Shown: positions 6,949 through 15,915, numbered from the stretch's first letter. The stretch: DNA of 16,739 nt from an uncultured Paracoccus sp. (GCF_946221145.1 NZ_CAMIOH010000056.1:1-16739), one strand, 5' to 3'. The notes: generated from the sequence alone by a model not told the origin. A program made the numbers and translations.

Positions 6949-8484
6949 GTGACGGAAAAGACCGTGGATTGGTGGAAGGGCGGAGTGATCTATCAGATCT
7001 ATCCGCGCAGTTTTCAGGACACGACCGGCGACGGCATCGGCGATCTGGCGGGCATCACGCAGCGCCTGCCCTATGTCGCCTCTCTGGGGGTGGATGCGGT
7101 CTGGATTTCGCCCTTCTTCACCTCGCCCATGAAGGATTTCGGCTATGATGTCAGCGATTATCGCGGCATCGACCCGCTGTTCGGCCGGATGGAGGATTTC
7201 GATTATCTGATCGAACGCGCCCATGACCTGGGACTCAAGGTGATGATCGACCTGGTGATGTCGCATACCTCGGACCAGCATCCGTGGTTCGTCGAAAGCC
7301 GGGCCAGCCGCGCGGGTGCGCGCGCCGACTGGTATGTCTGGTCCGATCCGAAACCCGACGGGACGCCGCCGACCAACTGGCTGTCGATCTTTGGCGGGTC
7401 GGCCTGGCAATGGGACGCGCGGCGCGAACAATATTACCTGCACAATTTCCTGGCCTCGCAGCCCGACCTGAATTTTCACAACCCGGACGTTCAGGACGAA
7501 TTGCTGGACATGGCCAGGTTCTGGCTGGACAAGGGCGTGGACGGGTTCCGGCTGGACACGGTGAACTTCTATTTCCACGACGCGCAGCTGCGCGACAACC
7601 CGCCCCTGCCCAAGGAACAGCGCAAATCCGACACGGCCCCGGCGGTGAATCCCTATAACCACCAGAGCCACCGCTATGACAAGTCGCAGCCCGAAAACAT
7701 CGCCTTCCTGGAACGGTTCGCGGCGCTGCTGCGCAGCTATGGCGCCGCCGTGATCGGAGAGATCGGCGACAGCGAACGGTCGCTGGAACTGCTCGAGGAA
7801 TATACCGGCGTGGCGGGCCGGATGCAGATGTCCTATGTCTTCGACTTCCTGTCGGGCGAAAACCTGGCCGCCGACCGCATCGCCGAGGTGTTTGCCGCGC
7901 TGCACAGCGTCGCGCCGAATTCCTGGCCCTGCTGGGCGATGTCGAACCATGACGTGGTGCGCCATATCAGCCGCTGGAACCTGACCGATCCGGCCGCCAA
8001 AGCCTATGCCACGGTGATGCTGTGCCTGAAAGGATCCGTCTGCCTGTATCAGGGCGAGGAGCTGGGCCTGCCCGAGGCCGAGATCGCCTTCGAGGATTTG
8101 CAGGATCCCTATGGCAAGGAATTCTGGCCGGAATTCAAGGGCCGCGACGGTTGCCGGACACCGATGGTCTGGGACATGGGCGTGAATGGCGGCTTTTCCA
8201 CCAGCAAGCCCTGGCTGCCGGTGCCGCACACCCATCTGCAACGCACCGTGGTCGGGCAAGAGGCCGATGCCCAGTCGATGCTGCACCATTACCGCTGGGC
8301 CATCGGGCTGCGGCGCAAGCATTCGGCGCTGCGCGACGGGACCATGACCGACATGCGTGCCGATGGCACGGTGCTGACCTTCCGGCGCGCCGACAGCCAG
8401 CAGACGCTGCATATCCGCGCCAACCTGTCGGCCGACGAGGCGGGGGGCCTTCAGCCCTGGCAGGTGCAGATCATCGAGGGTTAA
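6949..8484 (+). CDS. aglA: Cytoplasmic alpha-glucosidase, GH13 family (AglA-type)
   Basis: A 511-residue glycoside hydrolase family 13 enzyme that should hydrolyse imported alpha-glucosides. The (beta/alpha)8 barrel motifs are all present. Region I is DLVMSH (101-106). Region II is GFRLDTVNF, with D203 as nucleophile. Region III is IGEIGD, with E271 as acid/base. Region IV is SNHDVVR, with H334 and D335 as the transition-state pair. QPDLNFHNP (171-179) is typical of the oligo-1,6-glucosidase/alpha-glucosidase group. No signal peptide, so cytoplasmic. It is somewhat short (relatives about 540-550), the C-terminal beta-domain being compact. It starts with GTG at 6949 behind AAGGGGG; the nearby ATG at 6944 runs straight into a stop. 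Confidence 0.92.
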   Translation: MTEKTVDWWKGGVIYQIYPRSFQDTTGDGIGDLAGITQRLPYVASLGVDAVWISPFFTSPMKDFGYDVSDYRGIDPLFGRMEDFDYLIERAHDLGLKVMIDLVMSHTSDQHPWFVESRASRAGARADWYVWSDPKPDGTPPTNWLSIFGGSAWQWDARREQYYLHNFLASQPDLNFHNPDVQDELLDMARFWLDKGVDGFRLDTVNFYFHDAQLRDNPPLPKEQRKSDTAPAVNPYNHQSHRYDKSQPENIAFLERFAALLRSYGAAVIGEIGDSERSLELLEEYTGVAGRMQMSYVFDFLSGENLAADRIAEVFAALHSVAPNSWPCWAMSNHDVVRHISRWNLTDPAAKAYATVMLCLKGSVCLYQGEELGLPEAEIAFEDLQDPYGKEFWPEFKGRDGCRTPMVWDMGVNGGFSTSKPWLPVPHTHLQRTVVGQEADAQSMLHHYRWAIGLRRKHSALRDGTMTDMRADGTVLTFRRADSQQTLHIRANLSADEAGGLQPWQVQIIEG

Positions 8485-8502
8485 CGGGGAAGGGGGGTCG
8501 CC

Positions 8503-9645
8503 ATGGCCGATCTGAAGCTGACGGGGGTCGCCAAATCCTATGGCGACGTGCAGGTGCTGCGCGACATCGACCTGGACATCGCGTCGGGCGAATTCATCGT
8601 CTTTGTCGGCCCGTCGGGTTGCGGGAAATCGACGCTGCTGCGGATGATCGCGGGCCTTGAACGGATCAGCGGCGGCACGCTGGAGATCGGCGGGGCGCGG
8701 ATGAACGACATCCCGCCCAGCCAGCGGGGCATCGCCATGGTGTTCCAGTCCTATGCGCTGTATCCGCACATGACCGTGCGCGACAACATGGCCTTCGCGC
8801 TGAAGATCGCCGGCAAGTCGCGGGCCGAGGTGCAGGAGGCCACCGACCGCGCCGGGCGGATGCTGCAACTGACGCCCTATCTGGACCGGCTGCCCAAGGC
8901 GCTGTCGGGCGGGCAGCGCCAGCGGGTCGCCATCGGCCGGGCCATCGTGCGCGACCCCAAGGTCTATCTGTTCGACGAACCGCTGTCGAACCTGGACGCC
9001 GCGCTGCGGGTCGCGACCCGGATCGAGATCGCGCAGCTGAAGGCGTCGATGCCCGACCGGACGATGATCTATGTCACCCATGACCAGACCGAGGCGATGA
9101 CGCTCGCCGACCGCATCGTCGTGCTGGCGGGGGGCGGCATCGCCCAGGTCGGCGCGCCGCTGGAGCTGTATGAGCGTCCGGTGAACGAATTTGTGGCGCA
9201 GTTCATCGGCAGCCCGGCGATGAACCTGCTGCCGGGCCGCGTGACCGGCATCGGCGCCGTGACCACCGTGCAGCTTGACGGCGGCGGCGTCGCGCGGGTG
9301 GCAATCCCGACACGCGCGGGCGACGAAGGGATGCGCGTCAACCTGGGCGTCCGCCCCGAGGACATGCGCGAAACCGACGGTCCGGCGATCTTCGAGGGCA
9401 CGGTCGATCTGACCGAAGCCCTGGGAGAGGTGACGTTGCTGTATTTCGGAACGCATGGCGATGGCGTCCCGGTCATCGCCAAGCTCCCGGGCATCCATCC
9501 CGGCCTGAACGGCAGAACGGTGCGCCTGACCGCCGATCCGGCGGCGCTGCATCTGTTCCATGACGGGCAATCGCTGCTGTATCGCCCGGGCGTCGATCTG
9601 CCCCCCTATCAGCCGCGCGCGGCGGGGGTGCCGGTGCCTGCCTGA
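8503..9645 (+). CDS. aglK: AglK-type sugar ABC transporter ATPase
   Basis: A 380-residue ATP-binding subunit of the MalK/UgpC type that powers the AglFG channel. Visible motifs are Walker A GPSGCGKST (36-44), the Q-loop at Q82, signature LSGGQRQRVAIGRAI (134-148), Walker B VYLFDEP with D158 and E159, the D-loop SNLDA, and the H-loop at H193 (THDQTEAMT). A C-terminal regulatory domain of TOBE type follows from about 235, with NLGVRPEDM as the usual family landmark. All catalytic residues are intact. ATG at 8503 follows an AAGGGGGG ribosome site, 18 nt after aglA. It is the last agl gene; a compound hairpin follows at once. Confidence 0.94.
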   Translation: MADLKLTGVAKSYGDVQVLRDIDLDIASGEFIVFVGPSGCGKSTLLRMIAGLERISGGTLEIGGARMNDIPPSQRGIAMVFQSYALYPHMTVRDNMAFALKIAGKSRAEVQEATDRAGRMLQLTPYLDRLPKALSGGQRQRVAIGRAIVRDPKVYLFDEPLSNLDAALRVATRIEIAQLKASMPDRTMIYVTHDQTEAMTLADRIVVLAGGGIAQVGAPLELYERPVNEFVAQFIGSPAMNLLPGRVTGIGAVTTVQLDGGGVARVAIPTRAGDEGMRVNLGVRPEDMRETDGPAIFEGTVDLTEALGEVTLLYFGTHGDGVPVIAKLPGIHPGLNGRTVRLTADPAALHLFHDGQSLLYRPGVDLPPYQPRAAGVPVPA

Positions 9646-9677
9646 CGCCGGCTTGGCGATCATGTGATCGGCCGGCG
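9646..9677 (+). terminator. Compound hairpin after aglK (possible U-less terminator)
   Basis: It begins at the base after the aglK stop. A 7-bp outer stem (CGCCGGC 9646-9652 with GCCGGCG 9671-9677) encloses a 6-bp inner stem (CGATCA 9657-9662 with TGATCG 9665-9670). They are separated by a one-sided 4-nt bulge (TTGG). No U-tract follows, so it may stop transcription only partly, protect the 3' end of the agl message, or be a protein-binding palindrome. Confidence 0.4.
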
Positions 9678-9700
9678 CCCGCATGCGGCGAATTAGCCTT

Positions 9701-9730
9701 TGGTCGTATTGCGGCAATGCGTGCTATGCT
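9701..9730 (+). promoter_or_regulatory. Possible extended -10 promoter of the GAF regulator
   Basis: TGCTATGCT (9722-9730) matches an extended -10 element (TG-N-TATGCT). A poor -35 (TGGTCG, 9701-9706) lies 18 bp upstream. Transcription would start near 9737, giving a short leader that contains the GAGGAGGAG ribosome site. Confidence 0.3.
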
Positions 9731-9763
9731 GTCCCCTACCGACCGAGGAGGAGCCGGCCCGGT

Positions 9764-10708
9764 ATGCGTCACGCAGATTATGTCGCAAGACAGTCGCAGT
9801 CGAATTCCGCGACCTCGGCGCTGACCGCATCATGGCGGCGGTCGCTGCTGAAGCACGGGCTGGACCCTGCCGATGCCCGCCGCCCCGAGCGCCTGACGCT
9901 GGAGGAACTGAGCCAGCGTCGCCAGGCCATGGATCCGTTCCTGCGCGTGGCGGGTCCGCAGCTGGACCAGCTGTTCAACCTGGTCGGGCTGTCCGGCTGC
10001 AACGTGCTGTTGACCGATGCGGATGGCGCCGTGCTGGACCAGCGGGTGAATGCCGCGGATGCCGAGCAATTCCGCGACTGGGGTCTGTGGCAAGGCACCA
10101 TCTGGTCCGAGGCCGTCCAGGGCACCAACGGCATCGGCACCTGCCTGGCCGAGGGGCGGCAGGTCACGATCCATCGCGACGAACATTTCCACACCCGCAA
10201 CACCGCGATGTCCTGCATGGACGCGCCGATCTGGGGACCGGACGGACGGCTGCTGGCGGCCCTGGATGTCAGTTCGGCCCGCGCCGACCAGACCGAACGA
10301 TACAACCGCCTGATTTCCGCACAGGTGACCCAGACCGCCCGCGCCATCGAGACGGTGTTCTTTCGCGCCAGCTTCCCCGAGGCCCGGATCGTTGTGGCCG
10401 ACGACACGGCGGACGCCGCCGTTCTGCTGGCCGTGGACAAGGACGATCTGGCCATCGGCGCCACCCGCGCCGCCCGCCGCGCCCTGGGGCTGGAACGCGA
10501 GGGCGCGATCCGGCCGCGCCCGGCCGCAGACCTTCTGGGCCGCGACGACGACCTGACCGGATTCGACAAGGCCGACCGCGCCGCCGTAGTGCGCGCCCTG
10601 GCCCGGGCCGAGGGCAATGTGTCGGCCGCCGCACGCGCCCTGGGGGTCGGGCGGGCGACCCTGTATCGCCGCATGGCCCGGCTGGGCCTGGGTGAAAAAT
10701 CCGCCTGA
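9764..10708 (+). CDS. AcoR-like transcriptional regulator lacking the AAA+ domain (GAF + Fis HTH)
   Basis: A 314-residue regulator. Residues about 65-200 form a GAF domain with the AcoR-group signature VQGTNGIGTCLAEGRQVTIH (119-138), then EHFHTRNTAMSC. A segment of about 55 residues (205-260, with VDKDDLAIGATRAARRALGL) resembles the PAS-like linker of AcoR proteins. A Fis-type helix-turn-helix closes the protein (EGNVSAAARALGVGRATLYRRM, 283-304). Full AcoR proteins are about 600-650 residues and have a sigma-54-contacting AAA+ ATPase between these parts. Here no GAFTGA, Walker A or Walker B is present, so it cannot activate sigma-54 RNA polymerase in the usual way. ATG at 9764 follows GAGGAGGAG (9745-9753). 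It probably controls the aldehyde dehydrogenase downstream through the palindrome at 10709-10728. Confidence 0.85.
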   Translation: MRHADYVARQSQSNSATSALTASWRRSLLKHGLDPADARRPERLTLEELSQRRQAMDPFLRVAGPQLDQLFNLVGLSGCNVLLTDADGAVLDQRVNAADAEQFRDWGLWQGTIWSEAVQGTNGIGTCLAEGRQVTIHRDEHFHTRNTAMSCMDAPIWGPDGRLLAALDVSSARADQTERYNRLISAQVTQTARAIETVFFRASFPEARIVVADDTADAAVLLAVDKDDLAIGATRAARRALGLEREGAIRPRPAADLLGRDDDLTGFDKADRAAVVRALARAEGNVSAAARALGVGRATLYRRMARLGLGEKSA

Positions 10709-10728
10709 CTGTCTCAGGGATGAGACAG
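10709..10728 (+). promoter_or_regulatory. Perfect 8-4-8 palindrome, probable operator
   Basis: CTGTCTCA (10709-10716) and its exact reverse complement TGAGACAG (10721-10728) flank GGGA. The element starts at the base after the regulator's stop codon and lies 108 bases before the aldehyde dehydrogenase start. The dyad size suits a dimeric Fis-type helix-turn-helix, so the natural candidate to bind it is the regulator just upstream. A weak RNA hairpin is the alternative, but no U-run follows. Confidence 0.6.
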
Positions 10729-10794
10729 GGGCGGGGACGGGGCATGGCAAGGGCGGTTGCAACGAATCGCAGACCCGCCAAGCTGTGACCCATA

Positions 10795-10816
10795 CCCGAG
10801 GACGGGAGACCTCGGG
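10795..10816 (+). other. Leader hairpin before the aldehyde dehydrogenase
   Basis: A 7-bp perfect stem (CCCGAGG 10795-10801 with CCTCGGG 10810-10816) and an 8-nt loop, ending 8 nt before the AGGAGG ribosome site (10825-10830). It could stabilise the 5' end of the message. No regulatory partner is evident. Confidence 0.35.
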
Positions 10817-10836
10817 CCAATCCAGAGGAGGATAAG

Positions 10837-12363
<1,527 letters not shown>

Positions 12364-12383
12364 CGGGCTGGCCGTCATGCAAC

Positions 12384-12408
12384 CGGGGCGGGCCATCAGC
12401 CCGTCCCG
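12384..12408 (+). other. Hairpin between aldehyde and alcohol dehydrogenase genes
   Basis: A 10-bp stem with one G-U pair (12384-12393 with 12399-12408) and a 5-nt loop CATCA, without a following U-run. It lies 20 nt after the upstream stop and 7 nt before the AAGGAA ribosome site of the next gene. It probably affects stability or processing of a shared message rather than ending it. Confidence 0.45.
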
Positions 12409-12427
12409 ACCACAGAAGGAAACTGAC

Positions 12428-13453
12428 ATGGCGAAAACCATGAAAGCCGCCGTCGTGCGCGAATTCGGCAAACCGCTGACCATCGACGAGGTGCCGATCC
12501 CCGAACCCGGTCCGGGTCAGATTCAGGTCGCCATCAAGGCATCGGGCGTCTGCCACACCGATCTTCACGCAGCCGAGGGCGACTGGCCCGTCAGGCCGAA
12601 CCCGCCCTTCATTCCCGGGCATGAAGGCGTGGGTTTCGTCTCTGCCGTCGGTGCGGGTGTCCGGCATGTCAAGGAAGGCGACCGGGTCGGCGTCCCGTGG
12701 CTGTATTCGGCCTGCGGTTTCTGCAAGCATTGTCTGGGCGGCTGGGAAACCCTGTGCGAAAGCCAGCAGAACACCGGCTATTCGGTCAATGGCGGCTTTG
12801 CGGAATATGTGGTGGCCGATCCGAACTATGTGGGCCATCTGCCCGGGAACGTCGATTTCGCGGAAATCGCCCCGGTGCTGTGCGCGGGCGTCACGGTCTA
12901 CAAGGGCCTCAAGGTGACCGAAACCAAGCCGGGCGACTGGGTGGTGATTTCCGGCGTGGGCGGTCTGGGCCATATGGCGGTGCAATATGCCAAGGCGATG
13001 GGCATGAAAGTCGCCGCCGTCGATATCGACGAGGGCAAGCTGGCCCTTGCCCGCGAGCTGGGCGCGACGGTCACCGTCAATGCGATGACCGAAGATCCGG
13101 TTGCCCGGATCCGCAAGGAAACCGATGGCGGCGCGCAGGGGGTGCTGGTCACCGCCGTCAGCCCCAAGGCGTTCCAGCAGGCCGTGGGCATGGTCGGACG
13201 GGGCGGCACGGTGGCGCTGAACGGCCTGCCGCCGGGGGATTTCCCGCTGGATATCTTCGGCATGGTCCTGAACGGCGTGACGGTGCGCGGATCCATCGTT
13301 GGCACAAGGCTGGATTTGCAGGAATCGCTGGATTTCGCCGCCGATGGCAAGGTCAGGGCCACCATCCACAAGGCCCGGCTGGAGGATGTGAACGACATCT
13401 TCGCCCGGATGCACAAGGGCCAGATCGAAGGCCGCATGGTGCTGGAGATTTGA
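12428..13453 (+). CDS. adhP: Zinc-dependent alcohol dehydrogenase, AdhP type
   Basis: A 341-residue medium-chain dehydrogenase interconverting short primary alcohols and aldehydes with NAD(H). Catalytic zinc ligands are C42 (SGVCHTDLH), H65 with E66 (GHEGVGFV) and C152 ([12 protein letters not shown]). The structural zinc lobe has C96, C99, C102 and C110 ([15 protein letters not shown]). The Rossmann motif GVGGLG is at 176-181, followed by D199 in AAVDID, which favours NAD over NADP. The length is normal for AdhP (about 340). The frame extends further upstream, but ATG at 12428 fits the family start [10 protein letters not shown] and has AAGGAA (12416-12421). Probably co-transcribed with the aldehyde dehydrogenase. 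Confidence 0.93.
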   Translation: MAKTMKAAVVREFGKPLTIDEVPIPEPGPGQIQVAIKASGVCHTDLHAAEGDWPVRPNPPFIPGHEGVGFVSAVGAGVRHVKEGDRVGVPWLYSACGFCKHCLGGWETLCESQQNTGYSVNGGFAEYVVADPNYVGHLPGNVDFAEIAPVLCAGVTVYKGLKVTETKPGDWVVISGVGGLGHMAVQYAKAMGMKVAAVDIDEGKLALARELGATVTVNAMTEDPVARIRKETDGGAQGVLVTAVSPKAFQQAVGMVGRGGTVALNGLPPGDFPLDIFGMVLNGVTVRGSIVGTRLDLQESLDFAADGKVRATIHKARLEDVNDIFARMHKGQIEGRMVLEI

Positions 13454-13514
13454 CCGTCTTCGCCCCGCGCCTGGCGCGCCGTCCCCTCCTGCGGCGCAAC
13501 CAAAATTGCGGGGC

Positions 13515-13552
13515 GGTGTTGATCCGAAAGCCCGTGCTTTCGGATCAACGCC
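13515..13552. repeat. Near-perfect palindrome at the topoisomerase IB start
   Basis: The 14-base arm GTTGATCCGAAAGC (13518-13531) pairs perfectly with 13536-13549 across a 4-base loop CCGT. It extends to 17 pairs (13515-13552) with a single T-G. The right arm ends one base before the topoisomerase ATG. In the frame starting at 13515 the plus strand reads GVDPKARAFGSTP, and the minus strand of the same stretch gives the identical peptide. No U-run follows. It has the look of a dispersed REP-like element, but only one copy is in the window. Confidence 0.7.
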
Positions 13553-13553
13553 C

Positions 13554-14612
13554 ATGCCCGACGATGCCGTCATTTCCGACCCCCAGGACGCCGCGCGCGA
13601 GGCCGGTCTGGTCTATGTCAACGACGACATGCCGGGAATCACGCGCCAGCGATCCGGCAAGGGGTTCAGCTATCGCGGCCCCGACGGCAAGACGATCACC
13701 GGCAAGGCACGGCGCAAGCAGCTGGCATCCCTGGCTATTCCGCCCGCCTATACCGATGTGTGGATCTGCCCCGATCCGCAGGGCCATATCCAGGCCACCG
13801 GCCGCGACGCCAAGGGCCGCAAGCAATACCGGTATCACCCCGATTTCCGCGCCATCCGCGACGGCGCCAAATACGATCACATGCTGGACTTTGCCAACGC
13901 CCTGCCGCAGATCCGCGAAAAGGTGGACCAGGATATGTCGCGGCGCGGGCTGCCCGCCGAAAAGGTCGTGGCGACCGTGGTGCATCTGCTGGAAAACACC
14001 ATGATCCGCGTGGGCAATGCCGATTATGCCCGGCAGAACAAGTCGCACGGGCTGACCACGCTGCGCGACCGTCATGTCAAGGTCGACGGCAGCCAGGTCC
14101 GTTTCCGCTTCAAGGGCAAGTCGGGCAAGGAATGGGATCTGAGACTGAAGGACCGCCGCGTGGCCCGGATCCTGCGCGCTGTTCAGGACATCCCCGGCCA
14201 GCACCTGTTCCAGTATCTGGATGATGACGGCCAGCGGCAAAAGATCACCTCGACCGAAGTGAACACCTATCTGCGCGCGATTTCGGGCCGCGATGTCACT
14301 GCCAAGGACTTCCGCACCTGGACCGGCACCGTCCTGGCCGCGCTTGCGCTTGCCGAATACGAAGCGGTGGACAGCGACGCCGCCGCCAAGCGCAATATCC
14401 GCGAGGCGATCGAACAGGTCGCGGCGCGGCTGGGCAACACGCCGACGATCTGCCGCAAATGCTATGTTCATCCCCAGGTCATCGATTCCTATCTGGCCCG
14501 CGACTTGAAGCTGGAATTGCAGGAAGAAATCGCCGACGATCTGAAACAGCCCGGCCTGCGTCCCGAGGAACGGCAGGTTCTGGAATTCCTCAAGAAAAGG
14601 TTGAAGACATGA
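13554..14612 (+). CDS. DNA topoisomerase IB (poxvirus-type, bacterial)
   Basis: A 352-residue type IB topoisomerase that relaxes supercoils through a 3'-phosphotyrosyl intermediate. The N-terminal domain has LVYVNDDMPGITRQR and GKGFSYRGPDG (19-45), then IPPAYTDVWICP (62-73). Catalytic-domain landmarks are GLTTLRDRHV (R171), RFKGKSGKEW (K187/K189), KDFRTWTGT (R254) and CRKCYVHP, with Y304 as the likely nucleophile. Length fits the bacterial family (about 350). ATG at 13554 is chosen, since the TTG upstream at 13506 would only add the palindrome-encoded peptide. The ribosome site is poor and the start abuts the palindrome. The stop overlaps the DUF779 start (ATGA). The gene is an unexpected neighbour for alcohol dehydrogenases. 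Confidence 0.9.
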   Translation: MPDDAVISDPQDAAREAGLVYVNDDMPGITRQRSGKGFSYRGPDGKTITGKARRKQLASLAIPPAYTDVWICPDPQGHIQATGRDAKGRKQYRYHPDFRAIRDGAKYDHMLDFANALPQIREKVDQDMSRRGLPAEKVVATVVHLLENTMIRVGNADYARQNKSHGLTTLRDRHVKVDGSQVRFRFKGKSGKEWDLRLKDRRVARILRAVQDIPGQHLFQYLDDDGQRQKITSTEVNTYLRAISGRDVTAKDFRTWTGTVLAALALAEYEAVDSDAAAKRNIREAIEQVAARLGNTPTICRKCYVHPQVIDSYLARDLKLELQEEIADDLKQPGLRPEERQVLEFLKKRLKT

Positions 14613-14938
14613 GCAGCGTTTCCGCGACCCCCGCCGCCCTTGACCTGATTGCCGAAATCACCGCCGACCACGGGCCGGTCCTGTTCCACCAGTCGGGCGG
14701 CTGCTGCGACGGGTCATCGCCGATGTGCTATCCCCAGGGCGATTTCCGCGTTGGCGACCGGGACGTGAAGCTGGGCGAAATCGGCGGCGCGCCCTTCTAT
14801 ATCAGCGCCTCGCAGGCCCAGGCCTGGGCGCATACCGATCTGATCATCGACGTGGTGCCGGGCCGCGGCGGCATGTTCAGCCTGGATAACGGGCGGGAAA
14901 AGCGGTTCCTGACCCGGTCGGAAATCTGCCAGATCTGA
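14609..14938 (+). CDS. DUF779 family protein
   Basis: A 109-residue protein of unknown function with the family hallmark FHQSGGCCDGSSPMC (26-40), containing H27, C32, C33 and C40. A C-terminal MFSLDNGREKRFLTRSEIC (89-107) is also typical. The His/Cys cluster suggests metal or thiol chemistry. DUF779 genes are, to my knowledge, usually next to ExaC/AcoD-type aldehyde dehydrogenases, which matches the gene four kilobases upstream. The ATG at 14609 overlaps the topoisomerase stop, so translation is coupled. The frame is open upstream, but the family N-terminus starts here (MSSVSATPAALDLIAE). No signal peptide, probably cytoplasmic. Confidence 0.88.
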   Translation: MSSVSATPAALDLIAEITADHGPVLFHQSGGCCDGSSPMCYPQGDFRVGDRDVKLGEIGGAPFYISASQAQAWAHTDLIIDVVPGRGGMFSLDNGREKRFLTRSEICQI

Positions 14939-14949
14939 TTGCCGGCTGA

Positions 14950-14978
14950 TTGGCAGGGCCGCGTCCGTCCCCTATAAG
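14950..14978 (+). promoter_or_regulatory. Promoter of argC
   Basis: TTGGCA (14950-14955), a 17-bp spacer and TATAAG (14973-14978) match the housekeeping consensus in 5 of 6 positions each. Transcription would start near 14985, leaving a leader of about 19 nt before the argC ATG at 15004. It separates argC from the dehydrogenase module. Confidence 0.7.
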
Positions 14979-15003
14979 GTCCGCAGCAAACGGGGACCAG
15001 ACC

Positions 15004-15915
15004 ATGGCACACAGCGTTTTCATCGATGGCGAGGCAGGCACCACCGGCCTGCAAATCCGCGAGCGGCTGGAAACGCGCGACGACATCCGCCTGATCCAGA
15101 TCGACCCCGCCCGTCGCAAGGACGCCGATGCCCGGCGCGACGCCTTTGCCCAGGCCGACGTGGCGATCCTGTGCCTGCCCGACGATGCCGCGCGGCAGGC
15201 CGTGGCCCTGGCCGCTGATCTTGACGTGCGGATCATCGACGCCTCGACCGCCTATCGGGTCGATCCCGACTGGGCCTTCGGATTCCCGGAACTGAACACG
15301 ACCGCGCGCGGCCGGATCGCCGATGCGAAACGGGTCAGCAATCCCGGCTGCTATTCGACGGGCGCCATCGCCATCCTGGCCCCGCTGGTCGCGGCCGGTC
15401 TGGTCGCCCCGGACGAGGCGCTGTCGATCAATGCCGTCAGCGGCTATACCGGCGGCGGCAAGGCGCTGATCGCGGAGTATGACGGCGGCACGGCGCCCGC
15501 GCATTTCGTTTATGGCCTGAACCAGCGGCACAAGCATATCCCGGAAATCATGGTCCATGCGGGCCTGGCCCGGCAGCCGGTCTTTGCGCCCTCGGTGGGG
15601 AATTTTGCGCAGGGCATGGTGGTGCAGGTGCCGCTGTTCCTGAACGACCGGCGGACGCTGGACAGCCTGACGGCCGCCTTGGCCGATCACTATACCGGGC
15701 AAAGGTTCATCGAGGTCGGGACCGATCCCGGTTCGCGCATCGTGCCCACGGATTTGAACGACACCAACCGCCTGCGCATCACCGTGCAGGGCGACGCCGA
15801 CAACGGCTGCGCCACCGTGGTCGCGGTGTTGGACAACTTGGGCAAGGGCGCATCCGGCGCAGCGGTCCAGAACCTGAACATCATGCTGGGCGTGGACGAG
15901 GGGATCAGCCTGTAA
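15004..15915 (+). CDS. argC: N-acetyl-gamma-glutamyl-phosphate reductase (type 2 ArgC)
   Basis: A 303-residue NADPH-dependent reductase of arginine biosynthesis, converting N-acetylglutamyl phosphate to the semialdehyde in the cytoplasm. The N-terminal nucleotide-binding stretch is [17 protein letters not shown] (6-22). The catalytic cysteine is C116 in [11 protein letters not shown], and [11 protein letters not shown] follows near 153-163. The short form (about 310 residues) and the GEAGTTG signature mark the type 2 subfamily common in alphaproteobacteria. ATG at 15004 is preferred over the open frame upstream because a clear promoter lies just before it and the GGGGA ribosome site fits. Single gene, apparently independent of its neighbours. 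Confidence 0.95.
   Translation: MAHSVFIDGEAGTTGLQIRERLETRDDIRLIQIDPARRKDADARRDAFAQADVAILCLPDDAARQAVALAADLDVRIIDASTAYRVDPDWAFGFPELNTTARGRIADAKRVSNPGCYSTGAIAILAPLVAAGLVAPDEALSINAVSGYTGGGKALIAEYDGGTAPAHFVYGLNQRHKHIPEIMVHAGLARQPVFAPSVGNFAQGMVVQVPLFLNDRRTLDSLTAALADHYTGQRFIEVGTDPGSRIVPTDLNDTNRLRITVQGDADNGCATVVAVLDNLGKGASGAAVQNLNIMLGVDEGISL

Noticed and set aside
6856..9717. A 953-codon open frame antisense to aglA and aglK
   Set aside because: It lies opposite two genes with complete catalytic motifs. Its product is rich in His, Arg, Gln and Pro with no recognisable domain, as expected for the complement of high-GC codons.
13506..13553. TTG at 13506 as start of topoisomerase IB, adding 16 residues
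   Set aside because: The extension is just the palindrome-encoded peptide, there is no ribosome site before it, and the family N-terminus fits ATG at 13554.
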